A stretch of DNA of 64,000 nt from Herbidospora daliensis (GTDB lineage Bacteria > Actinomycetota > Actinomycetes > Streptosporangiales > Streptosporangiaceae), in NCBI RefSeq assembly GCF_001570585.1, contig NZ_BBXF01000004.1, positions 1 to 64,000 on the forward strand, given 5' to 3'. Shown one piece after another: positions 50,565 to 59,697 of the stretch. A model generated the notes under the pieces. The model ran no database searches, was not told where the DNA came from, and worked only from the letters and a program-made list of their open reading frames with translations. Within the stretch, counting starts at the first letter, position 1. Each line of letters opens with the position of its first letter. Position numbers and translations under genes: made by a program.

Positions 50565-51013
50565 CCCGCCGCTCCCAGGTCCTCGACCACCCCGGCCTGT
50601 TCGACCTCGCCCAGCCCGAAGCGACGCCCCCGGCAACCATCAACCCCGAGTTGAAAGTCCGACGCAGCCGCCACGTCCTCGACCTCCCCCGGAAACCCGC
50701 ACCCGGGCCGTGCGCCCCGACCTGCCTCACCTGCGGACGCGAAGAGGGCTACGGCCTCTGCAACCCGTGCGCCGTCATCTGCGAACGCCCGAAGACCCGC
50801 GTGCTCGTCGAGGTGTGCATCATCCGCGACCACGTCACCGCCTACCTCACCGACGGCATCCCCATCGCCGGCCGCCTCATGCACCAGCTCGCCCGGGTCG
50901 TCTGCCCGAAGTGCGGCGACCTCCACTGGCACACACCCGGCGCGACGCGCGTCGTCAACGGGCGGTGCGGAGCCAGCTACGTCATCCACCACACCGAAAG
51001 GACCAGCACGTGA
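50561..51013 (+). CDS. Phage protein with two zinc-ribbon-like sites
   Basis: A 150-residue protein. CAPTCLTCGREEGYGLCNPC near residue 52 and CPKCGDLHWH near residue 115 give enough cysteines for two zinc ribbons. Function unknown. Coupled to both neighbours by 4-bp overlaps. Confidence 0.65.
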   Translation: MTRRSQVLDHPGLFDLAQPEATPPATINPELKVRRSRHVLDLPRKPAPGPCAPTCLTCGREEGYGLCNPCAVICERPKTRVLVEVCIIRDHVTAYLTDGIPIAGRLMHQLARVVCPKCGDLHWHTPGATRVVNGRCGASYVIHHTERTST

Positions 51014-51168
51014 ACCAGTGCCCCGGCCCCCTCATCTGGCACGACGCCCCCGGCGGAGCCCTCCTCGAATGCGCCCGACTCGACTGCGGCTACCTGATCG
51101 TCACCGGCAACTTCAACGACGACCAGCACCAGACCACCCCGCTCCTGCGCGCCGGACTCGCCTCATGA
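51010..51168 (+). CDS. Small phage protein, unknown function
   Basis: A 52-residue protein (CPGPLIWHDAPGGALLECAR, LDCGYLIVTGNF) with Cys pairs that could hold zinc. GTGA/ATGA overlaps support translation. No family recognised. Confidence 0.6.
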   Translation: MNQCPGPLIWHDAPGGALLECARLDCGYLIVTGNFNDDQHQTTPLLRAGLAS

Positions 51169-51374
51169 GCGTCGAGGTCACGCTCATCTGCGACGCCTGC
51201 TTCACGATCATCAACGCCGCCAAGACCGCCCGAGCGGCCCGCGACACCGCCAACCCCGACTGCAAGGTCGGACTCCCCGGCGGACGCGACCTCTGCGGCG
51301 TCTGCGCCAACCAGCCCGCCCCCGCAGTCCGCACCCGCACGATCACCGCTGTGCGGCCCTCAGATCGAAACTGA
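51165..51374 (+). CDS. Small Cys-containing phage protein
   Basis: A 69-residue protein with CDACFTIINAAKTARAARD and DLCGVCANQ, two CxxC pairs that make a plausible zinc ribbon. ATGA overlap at its start; a 73-bp gap follows with no clear signal. Confidence 0.6.
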   Translation: MSVEVTLICDACFTIINAAKTARAARDTANPDCKVGLPGGRDLCGVCANQPAPAVRTRTITAVRPSDRN

Positions 51375-51447
51375 GCCGCACCCCACCAGAACCACACGCC
51401 AGCGCTGAACGCCCGCCACAGAACGCCACAGAGCCCAGGAAGGCCAC

Positions 51448-51714
51448 ATGAGCACCACCCGACGCAGACCCCGCATCCGCCTCTACCGATGGAGCTTCGG
51501 CCCCGGCCCCGGCCGCATCGTCATCGACGTCTCGGTCAAACCGCGCGGCGTCCCCCTGCCGTACGTCGCCCGCCGAGCTCTCGCCCTCGCGACCCGCAGT
51601 GCTCCACTGCGCGGCGTCAGGAACCACCTGCGGCTGGAATCCGGCAGCTTCGAGGATGCCCCGAACGGCACCATCTGGCGGCTGGAGTACGTCCGAGGAC
51701 GCCGCCACCCGTGA
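51448..51714 (+). CDS. Small basic phage protein, unknown function
   Basis: An 88-residue Arg-rich protein (TTRRRPRIRLYRWSFGPGPG). AGGAAGGCC precedes ATG 51448. No family recognised. GTGA overlap with the following gene. Confidence 0.6.
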   Translation: MSTTRRRPRIRLYRWSFGPGPGRIVIDVSVKPRGVPLPYVARRALALATRSAPLRGVRNHLRLESGSFEDAPNGTIWRLEYVRGRRHP

Positions 51715-51968
51715 CCGACCGCGCCGCCATCTGGGCCGCCATCCACACCAACCTCACCGGACGCGACCACGGCTCCCACAAAGCCACCATCCACCGCGCC
51801 ACCCAAGCCACCGGATGCACCGCAAAAGAAGCCTGGGACGTCCTCACCGCCGCCACCCGAGCCGGATGGCTCACCAGCACCACCATCCGCCGACCCGGAC
51901 GACGCAGCTACCGACGCATCGCACTCACCGACAAAGCACCAGCCCCGACCGAGAAAGCCAGCACATGA
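51711..51968 (+). CDS. Small winged-helix-like phage protein
   Basis: An 85-residue protein. ATIHRATQATGCTAKEAWDV, LTAATRAGWLTSTTIRRPGR and a final strand make a plausible winged helix. It could regulate the late genes that follow, but no family is recognised. Confidence 0.6.
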   Translation: MTDRAAIWAAIHTNLTGRDHGSHKATIHRATQATGCTAKEAWDVLTAATRAGWLTSTTIRRPGRRSYRRIALTDKAPAPTEKAST

Positions 51969-52270
51969 CCAGCCCCTTCAACGACGCCACCCGACGCGCC
52001 CTCGACGACCTCCACACCGCCTACCCCCCAGACCCGAACCCCGACGCCCCCACACCCATCCCGATCAGGAGACTCACCGGATACGTCAAGATCCCCAACG
52101 AACTCCTCGCCGACTACGGCCTCGCCCCCGACGGCTACGCGCCCCCGCCCACCGCCAAGATCTCCCGCTGGCGGCAACTCCGCTGGAAGCTCGGCGACCG
52201 ATGGACCAACCTCAGGCTCCGCGCCGGATCCTGGATCGCCGGAATCAACCTCAACCACGAGGACTGGTAG
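51965..52270 (+). CDS. Phage protein, unknown function
   Basis: A 101-residue protein: Pro-rich centre (YPPDPNPDAPTPIPIRRLTG) and a Trp/Arg-rich end (RWRQLRWKLGDRWTNLRLRA). No family recognised. ATGA overlap with the preceding gene. Confidence 0.6.
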   Translation: MTSPFNDATRRALDDLHTAYPPDPNPDAPTPIPIRRLTGYVKIPNELLADYGLAPDGYAPPPTAKISRWRQLRWKLGDRWTNLRLRAGSWIAGINLNHEDW

Positions 52271-52272
52271 CC

Positions 52273-52560
52273 GTGAACCTCGAAGGCCTCCGACGCGCCG
52301 CCCAACGCAACACCGGCACCCAGCCCAAAACCAGCCCGATCACCATCAACGTCACCGGCCAGGCCCTCGTCATCCAACCTGGTGACCGAGTGCTCATCGC
52401 TGGCCAGTTCGACGACGAGACCAAGACCGCGCTGATCGACCACTTCGAAGACAACTGGTCCGACGTCGAACTCGTCATCGTCAACAACGTCGCCGAACTC
52501 GCCGTCGTCCGAGCCGACCGCGCCGTCATCCGCGATCAGGAGGCTGCCGATGTCCGATGA
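52273..52560 (+). CDS. Phage protein, unknown function
   Basis: A 95-residue protein (ITINVTGQALVIQPGDRVLI; FEDNWSDVELVIVNNVAELA), a probable small alpha/beta fold. It overlaps the terminase small-subunit gene by 11 bp. Similar short genes sit just before the terminase in many actinophages. Confidence 0.6.
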   Translation: MNLEGLRRAAQRNTGTQPKTSPITINVTGQALVIQPGDRVLIAGQFDDETKTALIDHFEDNWSDVELVIVNNVAELAVVRADRAVIRDQEAADVR

Positions 52561-53080
52561 GCTCGAACCCCGCCCTGACAACATGGCCAGCAGGGCACGC
52601 GACGGAAAAGGCCGCTACGACCGAGACCCCACCGTCGCAGAACGCGACGCCCAGGCCGCTGCCCTCCGGGCCCGATCCCTCACCTACCAGCAGATCGGCG
52701 ACCAGCTCGGCATCTCCCGGCAGAGCGCCTACGAAGCCGTCAAGCGCGCCCTGGCCGACACCCTCGCCGAGCCTGCCGAGGCCGTCCGCACCCTGGAGTT
52801 GGAGCGGCTCGACGGCATGTGGCAGGCCGTTCAGGGCGTGCTGGAGCGCAAGCACCTGACCGTCTCCAATGGCAAGGTCGTCCAGCTCCCCGACGAAGAC
52901 GGCAAGCTCGTGCCGATCGAAGACGACGCCCCGATCCTCCAGGCCGTCGACCGGCTTCTCAAGATCCAGGAACGGCGCGCGAAACTCCTCGGCCTCGACA
53001 CACCGGTCAAGCAGGAACTCACCGTCGACGCGGGCATCCGCTGGGAGATCGTCGGAGTCGACGCGGACGTCGTGAAATGA
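52550..53080 (+). CDS. Terminase small subunit
   Basis: A 176-residue protein. Residues 35-75 hold the DNA-binding helix-turn-helix (SLTYQQIGDQLGISRQSAYE), followed by a helical oligomerisation region and a C-terminal segment likely to contact the large subunit (KIQERRAKLLGLDTPVKQEL). It recognises the packaging site. AGGAGG precedes ATG 52550. The 4-bp overlap with the large subunit gene is typical. Confidence 0.82.
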   Translation: MSDELEPRPDNMASRARDGKGRYDRDPTVAERDAQAAALRARSLTYQQIGDQLGISRQSAYEAVKRALADTLAEPAEAVRTLELERLDGMWQAVQGVLERKHLTVSNGKVVQLPDEDGKLVPIEDDAPILQAVDRLLKIQERRAKLLGLDTPVKQELTVDAGIRWEIVGVDADVVK

Positions 53081-54456
53081 CCACCCAGACCGTCATCCGC
53101 TTCGAACCCCGCGGCGCCGCCAAGGAAGCCTTCGCTCGCACCGACCCTGAGCTGCTGCTGTCTGGTGCGGCCGGCACCGGCAAAAGCGTCGGAGCCTTGT
53201 ACAAGGTCTTCTTCGCCTGCCTGATGACTCCTCGCGTCCGCGCGCTGATCGTTCGCAAGACGCACGCCTCCCTCACTGCCTCGACCCTCGTCACCTTTCG
53301 GGAGAAGATCGCCGCCGAGGCGATCGAGCACGGGTACGTCCGCTGGTACGGCGGCTCCGGCTCCGAGCCCGCCTCGTTCAAGTTCCGCAACGGCAGCGTG
53401 GTCGTGGTCGGCGGGCTCGACCGCGCGACGCGGCTGCTCAGCACCGAGTACGACCTGTGCTTCATCGACGAGGCGATCGAATGCACCGAAGAGGACATCG
53501 ACACGATCGTCACCCGTTTGCGCAATGGGCGGTTGTCCTACCAACAATTGATCATGGCGACCAATCCCGGCCCGCCTACCCACCATCTGAAGATCCGCGC
53601 CGATGAAGGCCGCGCCGTCATGCTGTATTCCAAGCATGAAGACAACCCCCGAATGCACGACGGCACCGAATGGACCGAATACGGCCGCGACTACCTGACC
53701 CGCCTGGAGTCGCTCACCGGCGCCCGCTACCACCGGATGCGCTGGGGCAAGTGGGTCGCCAACGAGGGGATCATCTACGAGGGCTGGGACCCGAGTGTCC
53801 ACGTCGTTGACCGGTTCGTGGTGCCGGACGATTGGACCAGGTATTGGACAGTCGACTTCGGTTACGTGAACGCCTTCGTCTGCCAGATGTGGGCCGAGGA
53901 TCCGGACGGCCGCCTGTTCATGTACCGCGAGCACTATTCGACGAAAAAGACCGTGGACGAAATGGCCGAGGCCATTCTCGAAACCGTCACGAAGCCGAAC
54001 CCTGATTTCGTCGCCCCCCGCGATGGGTCGCATGTGCCGGCTCATCGCAAGCGAGGCGAGTGGACGGAGCCCATGCCGCGGCTGATCCTCGCCGACCACG
54101 ACGCCGAGGGGCGCGCCGTGCTGGAACGGGAGCTGGGCCGCTCGACGCGTGCGGCGAAGAAGGCCGTGCTCGACGGGATCCAGGCCGTGCAGCAGCGGAT
54201 GAAGGTCGCCTCCGACGGCCGGCCGCGTCTGTTCCTCCTGCGCGACTCCCGCGTCGCCCGGGATCAGGAGCTCGCGGACGCGAAGAAGCCCACCAGTACG
54301 GAGGAGGAGATCCCCGGGTATGTGTGGGACGTTGGCGCGGGTAAGAACCCCAAGGAGCAGCCCCTCAAGGATGGTGACCACGGCTGCGACGCCATGAGAT
54401 ACCTGGTGCTGCACCGCGACCCGCGGAACAAGCCCAGCATTCGTGTCATGAAATGA
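53077..54456 (+). CDS. Terminase large subunit
   Basis: A 459-residue packaging motor. The ATPase domain has LLSGAAGTGKSVGALYK (Walker A), YDLCFIDEAIECTEED (Walker B with catalytic Glu) and IMATNPGPPTHH (coupling motif). The nuclease domain has WTVDFGYVNAF, LILADHDAEGRA and DGDHGCDAMRY for the metal-binding aspartates. Length is normal and the gene looks intact. Parts of the middle have lower GC at the third position than neighbours, as in recombined phage modules. Confidence 0.93.
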   Translation: MTTQTVIRFEPRGAAKEAFARTDPELLLSGAAGTGKSVGALYKVFFACLMTPRVRALIVRKTHASLTASTLVTFREKIAAEAIEHGYVRWYGGSGSEPASFKFRNGSVVVVGGLDRATRLLSTEYDLCFIDEAIECTEEDIDTIVTRLRNGRLSYQQLIMATNPGPPTHHLKIRADEGRAVMLYSKHEDNPRMHDGTEWTEYGRDYLTRLESLTGARYHRMRWGKWVANEGIIYEGWDPSVHVVDRFVVPDDWTRYWTVDFGYVNAFVCQMWAEDPDGRLFMYREHYSTKKTVDEMAEAILETVTKPNPDFVAPRDGSHVPAHRKRGEWTEPMPRLILADHDAEGRAVLERELGRSTRAAKKAVLDGIQAVQQRMKVASDGRPRLFLLRDSRVARDQELADAKKPTSTEEEIPGYVWDVGAGKNPKEQPLKDGDHGCDAMRYLVLHRDPRNKPSIRVMK

Positions 54457-54547
54457 GCAGGGCCCCGAGGCTCGTCACAGCCCGGGACCCCAGCGCCCTG
54501 TAACGCGCGCCACTCGTGCCTCGCAGCGTACACAGGGAGCCCCACAC

Positions 54548-54703
54548 GTGAAGCGATCGATCTTCGACCTCATCAAGCCCGGCGCGGTCCTCGTGCTCGC
54601 CGGTCTCGGCTGCCTGGTGGCCGCCGCCTGGACGTGGAACACCATCGCGGGCCTCGCCGCCACCGGCCTCGCCTGCCTCTACACCGAGTGGGCGTCGCGA
54701 TGA
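54548..54703 (+). CDS. 51-residue two-helix membrane microprotein
   Basis: From GTG 54548 (GGGAGCCCC upstream) the frame encodes VKRSIFDLIKPG, a hydrophobic helix (AVLVLAGLGCLVAAAWTW), a short turn and a second helix (TIAGLAATGLACLYTEWA). Its stop overlaps the portal start as ATGA. A membrane hairpin in the gap between terminase and portal is odd for a head gene; a small holin-like or membrane-docking role is possible but unproven. Confidence 0.65.
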   Translation: MKRSIFDLIKPGAVLVLAGLGCLVAAAWTWNTIAGLAATGLACLYTEWASR

Positions 54704-56793
54704 GCGGCCTGTCCCTCCGCAACCCCCTCGCCCCTGCCGTCGCCAACCAGGCCCCGGTGCCGTACGTCAGCCGGGCCGGCGCACGAGGCCTGGGCGGTCT
54801 CCTCGGCGCCGCTGCCGTCTCCCCGGCCACCCAGATGGACGCGTTCGGCGCGGTCGGAACCCTGTTCTCGATCGTCACCCGCACCTCGAACGCGACCGCC
54901 CAGGTCGACTGGAAGCTGTGGCGCAAGGCCAAGAGCGGCCTCAAGGAAGACCGCGTCGAGATCACATCCCACCTGGCGCTCGACATCTGGAACAAGCCCA
55001 ACCCGTTCATGACCCGCCAGGAGAACGTCGAGGCCACACAGCAGCACGTCGACCTCACCGGCGAGGGCTACTGGGTCGTCGCCTACGACCCGCGCGTCGC
55101 CACCCTGCCGATGGAGCTGTGGCCCGTCCGCCCCGACCGGATGACGCCGGTCCCCGACCCGAAGACGTTCCTCAAGGAGTGGGAGTACTCCACCCCCGAC
55201 GGACAGAAGATCACCCTCGACGTCAAGAACGTCATCCAGCTCCGCATGCCCAACCCCATGGACCCCTACCGCGGGCTCGGGCCGGTGCAAACGATCCTCA
55301 CCGACCTCGACTCCTACCAGGCCGCCGCCACCTGGAACCGGAACTTCTTCCGCAACTCGGCGCTGCCCGGCGGCCTCATCCAGATCGACACGCAGCTCGT
55401 CGACGACGAGTACAACGAGATGGTCGAACGGTGGCGCGAGTCCCACCAAGGGCTGTCGAACGCGTGGCGCGTCGCCATCCTGGAGAACGGCGCCAAGTGG
55501 GTCGACCGCTCCTACAGCATGGCCGACATGCAGTTCGCCGAACTACGGAGCGTCTCCCGGGACGTGATCCGCGAGGCGTTCGGGATGCCGAAGTTCGCGC
55601 TCGGCGACGTCGACGACGTCAACCGCGCCACGGCCGAGGCCAGCAAGGCGTGGTTCGCGGAGATGCTGACCGTACCCCGACTGGAGCGCATCAAGGGCGC
55701 GCTCAACAACGACTTCCTGCCCCTCTTCGGCGCGAGCGCCCGCGACCTGGAGTTCGACTATGAGAACCCCGTGCCGCCGGACGCCGAGGCCCGGAACGCC
55801 GAGCTGACCACGAAGGCCGGCGCCGCCGCCACGTTGGTGGCCGCAGGGTTCGAGGCGGCCGACGTGCTCGACGTGGTCGGGCTCCCGCAGATGGGCCACA
55901 CGCCGCGGCCGGTCGTTGGCATCCCTGGCCAGGGGCTGCCCGGCCCGGGTGTCGTGCCCGAGACGCCGGAGAACGTCCTTGCCCGCGCCCGCGCCCGCCT
56001 CACGCGCAGCCCGCGCCGGCCGCGCGCTGCCGCGTCCGATGACGAACAGGAGGAGGCCCGAGCGGACTGGAAGGACCTCCTCGACGAGCTGCTCGCCGAC
56101 TGGGAGGACATCACCGCCGCGCAGCGTGAAGCCCTGCGTGAGCAGATCGAGGAGATCGTCGACGGCGGAGACCCCGAGGCGCTCGCCACCCTGACCGTCC
56201 CGACCGATGACGCCCACGCGGCGCTGCTCGCGGCGATGGTCGAGCAGGCGAAGGCCGCGCAGCAGCGGATGGCCGACATGGCGGCCGAGGCCGGCGAGGA
56301 GGTCGAGCCGATCGACCCCGAGGAGGACGGCGGTGAGGAGCTGCTCGCCGCGCTGGCCGCTGCCGCGCTGCTGCTGGTCCTGCTGCTCGCGTCCTCGCTC
56401 GCTGCTGCCGCTGCCCGGCTGGCGTGGTGGTACTGGGGACAGGGCGAATCCGGCGCTGACGTCGCCGCAGAGGTCGACGCCAAGCTCGCAGGCATGTCTC
56501 CGGCGGAGCGGCGCCGCTACCTCGGGTGGGCGCTGTGGCAGGCGGAGGGCGAAGCGCGGTGGGAGATCCTCGCCCGGATGGATTGGGATCACCTCGAAGC
56601 AGTCGAAGAGGATGATCGCTCAACGTGCAAACCATGTGGCACGATTGACGGAACGCAGTTCCCTGATATAGAGACTGCGAGGAAGGCCTACCCCACGGGT
56701 GGCTACGTTCACTGCCTCGGCGAGCTTCACTGCCGCGGCAACGTAGAGCCACGGTGGGAGGCGCGTAGTGCGCGGCAGGCGTCAGGCACGTAG
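54700..56793 (+). CDS. HK97-type portal protein fused to a MuF-like C-terminal domain
   Basis: A 697-residue protein. Residues 45-400 or so are a phage portal (TRTSNATAQVDWKLWRKAKS; MDPYRGLGPVQTILTDLDSY; FRNSALPGGLIQID; FGMPKFALGDVDDVNRATAE). Residues 430-545 are acidic and helical. A very hydrophobic run (LLAALAAAALLLVLLLASSL) lies near 545-565. The last 60 residues (CKPCGTIDGTQF, YPTGGYVHCLGELHCR) match the end of MuF/SPP1 gp7 minor head proteins. Usually these are two genes. The C-terminal piece has much lower third-position GC than the rest. Confidence 0.85.
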   Translation: MSGLSLRNPLAPAVANQAPVPYVSRAGARGLGGLLGAAAVSPATQMDAFGAVGTLFSIVTRTSNATAQVDWKLWRKAKSGLKEDRVEITSHLALDIWNKPNPFMTRQENVEATQQHVDLTGEGYWVVAYDPRVATLPMELWPVRPDRMTPVPDPKTFLKEWEYSTPDGQKITLDVKNVIQLRMPNPMDPYRGLGPVQTILTDLDSYQAAATWNRNFFRNSALPGGLIQIDTQLVDDEYNEMVERWRESHQGLSNAWRVAILENGAKWVDRSYSMADMQFAELRSVSRDVIREAFGMPKFALGDVDDVNRATAEASKAWFAEMLTVPRLERIKGALNNDFLPLFGASARDLEFDYENPVPPDAEARNAELTTKAGAAATLVAAGFEAADVLDVVGLPQMGHTPRPVVGIPGQGLPGPGVVPETPENVLARARARLTRSPRRPRAAASDDEQEEARADWKDLLDELLADWEDITAAQREALREQIEEIVDGGDPEALATLTVPTDDAHAALLAAMVEQAKAAQQRMADMAAEAGEEVEPIDPEEDGGEELLAALAAAALLLVLLLASSLAAAAARLAWWYWGQGESGADVAAEVDAKLAGMSPAERRRYLGWALWQAEGEARWEILARMDWDHLEAVEEDDRSTCKPCGTIDGTQFPDIETARKAYPTGGYVHCLGELHCRGNVEPRWEARSARQASGT

Positions 56794-57814
56794 AACGGCC
56801 CGGGCCGCCATCCGCACGGCCCCTACCCCCGTCGAGCAGCCGCAGACCTGGTTCCGCATCGAGAACCTCGTCGCCCCCGACACGACGGCGATCTACATCT
56901 TCGACGAGATCGGGTATTGGGGCGTCACCGCCGCCGACTTCGCCCGCGAGCTCGCGTCCATCGCGGCGCCGAACATCGACCTGCACATCAACTCGCCTGG
57001 CGGGGATGTCTTCGAGGGTCTGGCGATCTACAACACGATCCGCAAGCACCCGGCGAACGTGACCGTGTACATCGACGGCATCGCCGCCTCGGCCGCCAGC
57101 TTCATCGCGCAGGCCGGGGATCGGGTGCTGATCTCCCCGAACGCCGTGATCATGATCCATGACGCGTCCGGGATGTGCATCGGCAACGCCGAGGACATGG
57201 CCGAGATGGTCGAGCTCCTCAATGGTGCCTCCGACAACATCGCCGACATCTACGCACGTCGCGCGGGCGGCACCGCCGAGGAGTGGCGGGCCCTGATGCG
57301 CGCCGAAACCTGGTACCACAACGGCCCGGATGCGGTCGCGTCCGGACTCGCCGACGGCCTCGACGAGGACGACGACGAGGCCGAGGAGGAGCCGGAGGAG
57401 CGCGTGCGCCGTTCGGCCGCCGCCCGTTACGCCCCGGCCGCCCGCGCTGAGCTGGCCGGCCTGGTGCTCAACACGACCGCCCCGGCTGAGCCGGAGGCTC
57501 CTGAGGCTCCCGCTGTTCTCCCAGGTCCGGCGGTTGAGGAGGTGGCGGCCGAGGTCGAAGAGGGTGCCGAGGCCGCCACCGAACCGCCCGCCGTCGAGGA
57601 GCCCGTCGAGGAGCCGCCGGTCGAGGTCGAGGAGACCCCGGCCGAACCCCAAGAACCCGAGGGCGTCGAGCCCTCCGCCGAGGCAGCCGCGCCGGACGCC
57701 TGGGCCACCGCAACAGCTGGCCTGCTGGCCGACCACGACGACTGGGCCGCGCTGACGGCCGGTCTGCTCACCGACGCCCCGACATGGGCTGACCTCACGG
57801 AGGCACTGCTGTGA
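56768..57814 (+). CDS. ClpP-type prohead protease with scaffold-like tail
   Basis: A 348-residue protein overlapping the portal end by 26 bp. Residues 25-195 are a ClpP/S14 prohead protease: NSPGGDVFEGLAIYN, the Ser in GIAASAASFIA, the His in VIMIHDASG and the following Asp in NGASDNIADIYA. From about residue 200 the chain becomes a long acidic Pro-Glu segment, ending in a twice-repeated TAGLLADHDDW/TAGLLTDAPTW unit. Protease-scaffold fusions of this order are known in HK97-like phages. Confidence 0.85.
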   Translation: MRGRRQARRTARAAIRTAPTPVEQPQTWFRIENLVAPDTTAIYIFDEIGYWGVTAADFARELASIAAPNIDLHINSPGGDVFEGLAIYNTIRKHPANVTVYIDGIAASAASFIAQAGDRVLISPNAVIMIHDASGMCIGNAEDMAEMVELLNGASDNIADIYARRAGGTAEEWRALMRAETWYHNGPDAVASGLADGLDEDDDEAEEEPEERVRRSAAARYAPAARAELAGLVLNTTAPAEPEAPEAPAVLPGPAVEEVAAEVEEGAEAATEPPAVEEPVEEPPVEVEETPAEPQEPEGVEPSAEAAAPDAWATATAGLLADHDDWAALTAGLLTDAPTWADLTEALL

Positions 57815-59247
57815 CCCGTCCGACCACGCTCACCCCGGGGCAGCGCCACCGCCTGGCCAGCCTCGGCATCCCGCTCCACCGCGTCGGCAAGGTGATGAAC
57901 CGTGCCGGTGCACTGCCGCGCCCGAAGAACGCCGACGAGCTCGAAGAGGCGCTCGGCGACACCGCCAGCCTCAAGCAGATCGCCGCCAGCCGCGACAGCC
58001 TCAAGGACTTCGTCCTCGCCTACGCGCAGGACCAGGCGCGCAGCGATGAGAGCATCGAGCAGCAGATCACCGAGCAGGTGCAGCGCGCGTTCGGCGGGGC
58101 CCTGCGCGGCGACCAGATCAACAACATCAACCGGCTCAACCTCGACCCCACCGGCAGACCTGCCGCCAGGTCCAAGCACTACAACCCGAAGGCACCCGGG
58201 GCCAAGCTCGACGCCGAGTTCGCCGACTGGGGCGGCTACCTGTCCGCGACGTGGGACGGCGCCAAGGGCGCGGCCGCGATGGAAGCCCAGGACAAGATCC
58301 AGCGGATCCAGAACGCGTTCGGGTCCTCAGTCCCCTCCGACGGCGGGTTCCTCATCCCCGAGACGCTCCGGGCCGAACTGCTGCGCGTCGCGCTGGAGAT
58401 GGCCGTGGTGCGGTCCCGCGCCCGCGTCGTCCCCATGGAGAGCCTGACCGTCCCCTACCCGATGATCGACTCCACGTCGAACGCGAGCAGCGTCTACGGC
58501 GGAGTCCTCGGCTACTGGACCGAAGAGGGCGGCGCGCTGACCGACTCCTCGCCGTCGTTCGGCCGCGTCGAGCTGCTCGCCAAGAAGCTCACCCTCTACA
58601 GCGAGGTCCCCAACGAGCTGTTCCAGGACTCGCTCATCACGCTGATCCAGTTCATGAACGAGTCCTACCCCGAGGCGCTGGCCTGGTTCGAGGACGTCGC
58701 GTTCACCTCCGGCAACGGTGTCGGCCAGCCGCTGGGCTACCTCAACGCCCCCGCCGCCGTCTCGGTCGCCAAGGAAGCGGGCCAGGCCGCCGACACGATC
58801 GTGTGGGAGAACCTGGTCAAGATGTACGCCCGCATGCTGCCCAGCTCGATGAGCCGCGCCGTGTGGGTCGCCAACCTCGACACCTTCCCCGAGCTCGCCA
58901 CCATGGCCCTGTCTGTCGGCACCGGCGGCTCGGCGGTGTGGATCGGCGACGGCGGCGGCGAGGCCGCACCCCCGATGCGGATCCTGGGCCGGCCGGTCAT
59001 CTTCACCGAGAAGGTCTCCACCGTCGGCGACGCCGGCGACATCAACCTCGTCGACTTCGGCTACTACCTGATCGGCGACCGGCAAACGATGCAGTCGGAG
59101 ACGTCGGCGCACTTCAAGTTCGGCAACGACAAGACGGCGCTGCGCGTGATCGAGCGGGTGGACGGCACCCCGTGGATCAAGTCGGCGGTAACGCCGAAGA
59201 CCGGCAGCAACACCCTGTCCCCGTTCGTGAAGATCGCGGCCCGCTAA
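57811..59247 (+). CDS. Major capsid protein (HK97 fold)
   Basis: A 478-residue capsid protein. Residues 1-130 form a helical delta-like region that the protease may remove. The mature HK97-fold part starts near FGSSVPSDGGFLIPETLR and includes VPMESLTVPYPMID, FEDVAFTSGNGVGQPLGYLN and the C-terminal PPMRILGRPVIFTEKVSTVG, DFGYYLIGDRQTMQ segments, all typical of gp5-family capsids. GTGA overlap with the protease-scaffold gene. Confidence 0.93.
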   Translation: MTRPTTLTPGQRHRLASLGIPLHRVGKVMNRAGALPRPKNADELEEALGDTASLKQIAASRDSLKDFVLAYAQDQARSDESIEQQITEQVQRAFGGALRGDQINNINRLNLDPTGRPAARSKHYNPKAPGAKLDAEFADWGGYLSATWDGAKGAAAMEAQDKIQRIQNAFGSSVPSDGGFLIPETLRAELLRVALEMAVVRSRARVVPMESLTVPYPMIDSTSNASSVYGGVLGYWTEEGGALTDSSPSFGRVELLAKKLTLYSEVPNELFQDSLITLIQFMNESYPEALAWFEDVAFTSGNGVGQPLGYLNAPAAVSVAKEAGQAADTIVWENLVKMYARMLPSSMSRAVWVANLDTFPELATMALSVGTGGSAVWIGDGGGEAAPPMRILGRPVIFTEKVSTVGDAGDINLVDFGYYLIGDRQTMQSETSAHFKFGNDKTALRVIERVDGTPWIKSAVTPKTGSNTLSPFVKIAAR

Positions 59248-59271
59248 CCCTCGCCCCCGAGAAGGAGAGCC

Positions 59272-59697
59272 ATGGCAATGGAAGGGCTGGGGCGGCTGTT
59301 CAACGTCGTCCCGCAGGCAAACGGGGTTCACATCCCGCTGAAGAACGCCGGTGGCGTGACGTTCATCTGCTTTGAGGATGACGGCTCGCAGATCGTCACC
59401 CTGAAGGAGAGCGCCGACGGCCTGTCGGAGCAGAACCTCGCGGTGATCTCGAAGGTGTACAAGGGCCCGGGCGTCGGCGGCGTGTGGACGAAGGTCACGC
59501 AGAACGCGGCGGCGACGTTCGACCTGGCGGACGACACCGCCAACGACGCGATCGCGATCTACGTGTCCGCGAGTCAGCTGTCCGACGGGTTCAACTGCGT
59601 CGAGCTGACCAACGACGGCGGCAACCCGGTCATCGCGATCATCCACGACCTGAACACGCAGCGGAAGCCGGAGCTGCTGGCCCGGAGCGTGGTCTGA
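59272..59697 (+). CDS. Head protein, possible decoration protein
   Basis: A 141-residue beta-rich protein (LFNVVPQANGVHIPLKNAGG; DDTANDAIAIYVSASQLSDG) encoded directly after the capsid, where decoration proteins lie in many siphophages. AGAAGGAGAG precedes ATG 59272. No family recognised with confidence. Confidence 0.65.
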   Translation: MAMEGLGRLFNVVPQANGVHIPLKNAGGVTFICFEDDGSQIVTLKESADGLSEQNLAVISKVYKGPGVGGVWTKVTQNAAATFDLADDTANDAIAIYVSASQLSDGFNCVELTNDGGNPVIAIIHDLNTQRKPELLARSVV

